Assembly: GCF_000429305.1 (NCBI RefSeq) | Contig: NZ_AUBP01000001.1 | Span: forward strand, 248,001 to 312,000 | Reading direction: 5' to 3' | Origin: Desulfovibrio inopinatus DSM 10711 | GTDB lineage: Bacteria; Desulfobacterota; Desulfovibrionia; Desulfovibrionales; Desulfovibrionaceae | Length of the DNA: 64,000 nucleotides | Shown: positions 63,400-64,000 of the stretch, piece by piece | How positions within the stretch are numbered: the stretch's first letter is position 1 | Layout: each line of letters opens with the position of its first letter | Translations under genes and position numbers: made by a program | Notes under the pieces: generated by a model | Seen by the model: the letters and a program-made list of their open reading frames with translations, nothing else | What the model was told of the DNA's origin: nothing | Database searches by the model: none

Positions 63400-63805
63400 C
63401 TGAATGCTCCATTGATGGAGATGAATCCGAGACTCTTCGATAGTGATATTCGTGTATGCTGGGAGGCACGACGTTGGTGAGCTACCTTCGTCGTGTGTGC
63501 GCCAGAAAGGTGGCCGGGGCGATTGAGGTATCCCCCTGATGATATGACTTTGGGTGTAATGATTCGATCCACTTCTTCGGGGCTCCCTGGGACACGTTTC
63601 TCTGACGACAGGTGTCCGCGATGCTCTCCATGATATCGAAGTTGTCGAGCGTCGTGAGCTTTTATTCTGTCACGTCCTACTTGCCAGTGTTGAGGTCGCC
63701 ATTCGCAACAATGTCGATACAGCCTTTTGCAAGCCTCTGGATGATATAACGGCCACGCCCAAGAGTGGAGTTGGGGATCAATGCACCTTTTCCAGTAATC
63801 GACAT
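63400..63805 (-). pseudogene. decayed SDR (acetoin-reductase-like) gene copy
   Basis: Starts with MSITGKGALI after a good GGAGG ribosome-binding site, matching the start of the intact SDR at 60885 (MSISGKVALI). A stop follows after 42 codons. Later fragments match in another frame: TTCGATATCATGG (FDIM) and CCCGAAGAAGTGGA (PEEV), with the same spacing between them as in the intact gene. The start-to-FDIM distance is about 28 codons shorter, implying a deletion. The 3' boundary is approximate. Confidence 0.6.
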
Positions 63806-63917
63806 GATGGAACCTCCGTTGCAAGTTAGAGTGAGGTGATACTCCTTGCCCGTGACAGCCACACTTCCGGACGGGCCGCACAAAACGTCAATATGGTTCC
63901 AATTAGCAACATATATA

Positions 63918-63956
63918 CCGCGTCATTCCTTCTCAATGCGAGAGGGAATGACGCGG
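63918..63956. terminator. hairpin near window edge
   Basis: A 12-bp perfect stem CCGCGTCATTCC with complement, extendable by inner pairs to about 17 bp around AATGC. No T-tract. Probably the terminator of a gene beyond the window or an extragenic palindrome. Confidence 0.55.
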
Positions 63957-64000
63957 ATCAATTGGACTTTGTCGATGATCCAAAAGCTGTGTGTTTGTTT

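Noticed and set aside
1-64000. rRNA, tRNA, CRISPR arrays, prophage or plasmid origins
   Set aside because: Read on both strands without finding any; no regularly spaced repeats, no clover-leaf candidates and no phage structural genes.

Overview
The window reads as ordinary bacterial chromosome with moderate GC and densely packed genes. It most resembles an anaerobic, sulfate-reducing deltaproteobacterium of the Desulfovibrio type. This rests on gene content recognised by eye, not on a database search: a KorDABC-type 2-oxoacid:ferredoxin oxidoreductase, many ferredoxin-linked proteins, paired ferredoxin-containing MinD/Mrp ATPases with NifX-like proteins (as in the Desulfovibrio orange-protein, ORP, locus), NifU/NifS, two acetyl-CoA synthetases and a YeiH-type sulfur-oxyanion exporter. 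I saw no rRNA, tRNA, CRISPR array or prophage.

Layout. 1-9 kb: a SNF2 helicase cut by the window edge, a secreted DUF1566 protein, and a 1683-residue kinase/ATPase/GAF/GGDEF signalling protein. 9-15 kb: a TetR-RND efflux operon and a YchJ-like SEC-C protein. 15-24 kb (all minus strand): two tandem acetyl-CoA synthetases, an AlkD-like glycosylase, a secreted C10 protease, and a GltD-like flavoprotein with a polyferredoxin. 24-28 kb: a CAT-like acetyltransferase, a secreted CAP protein, a small lipoprotein and an archaeal-type phosphoglycerate mutase. 28-32 kb: two homologous hairpin transcripts with Fur-like promoters, then a polar amino-acid ABC operon. 32-35 kb: korDABC.

35-41 kb: a REP-associated tyrosine transposase flanked by perfect 19-bp inverted repeats, followed at once by an ORP-like cluster (DUF134, Gln/Gly/Arg-rich protein, DUF134::NifX fusion, two ferredoxin-ATPases, NifX). 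41-48 kb: a His-rich TauE-like metal/sulfite transporter, MarR, DUF2161, a frameshifted DJ-1/PfpI gene, guanine deaminase, and a carbonic anhydrase-VOC-YciI operon. 48-53 kb: an exported inorganic pyrophosphatase, CysK, NifS-NifU, a thioesterase and an amidohydrolase. 53-60 kb: a heme-binding sensor kinase, its sigma-54 activator, and a YeiH-type exporter that itself has a well-formed sigma-54 promoter. 60-64 kb: an acetoin-reductase-like SDR, a double VOC protein and a decayed SDR copy.

The most interesting items are (i) the tandem pair of about 95-100 nt putative Fur-controlled small RNAs at 28.0-28.4 kb, a PrrF-like arrangement; (ii) the heme sensor/sigma-54 activator/exporter module; (iii) the ORP-like cluster with its duplicated DUF134 regulators; and (iv) the transposase with dispersed copies of its end sequence.
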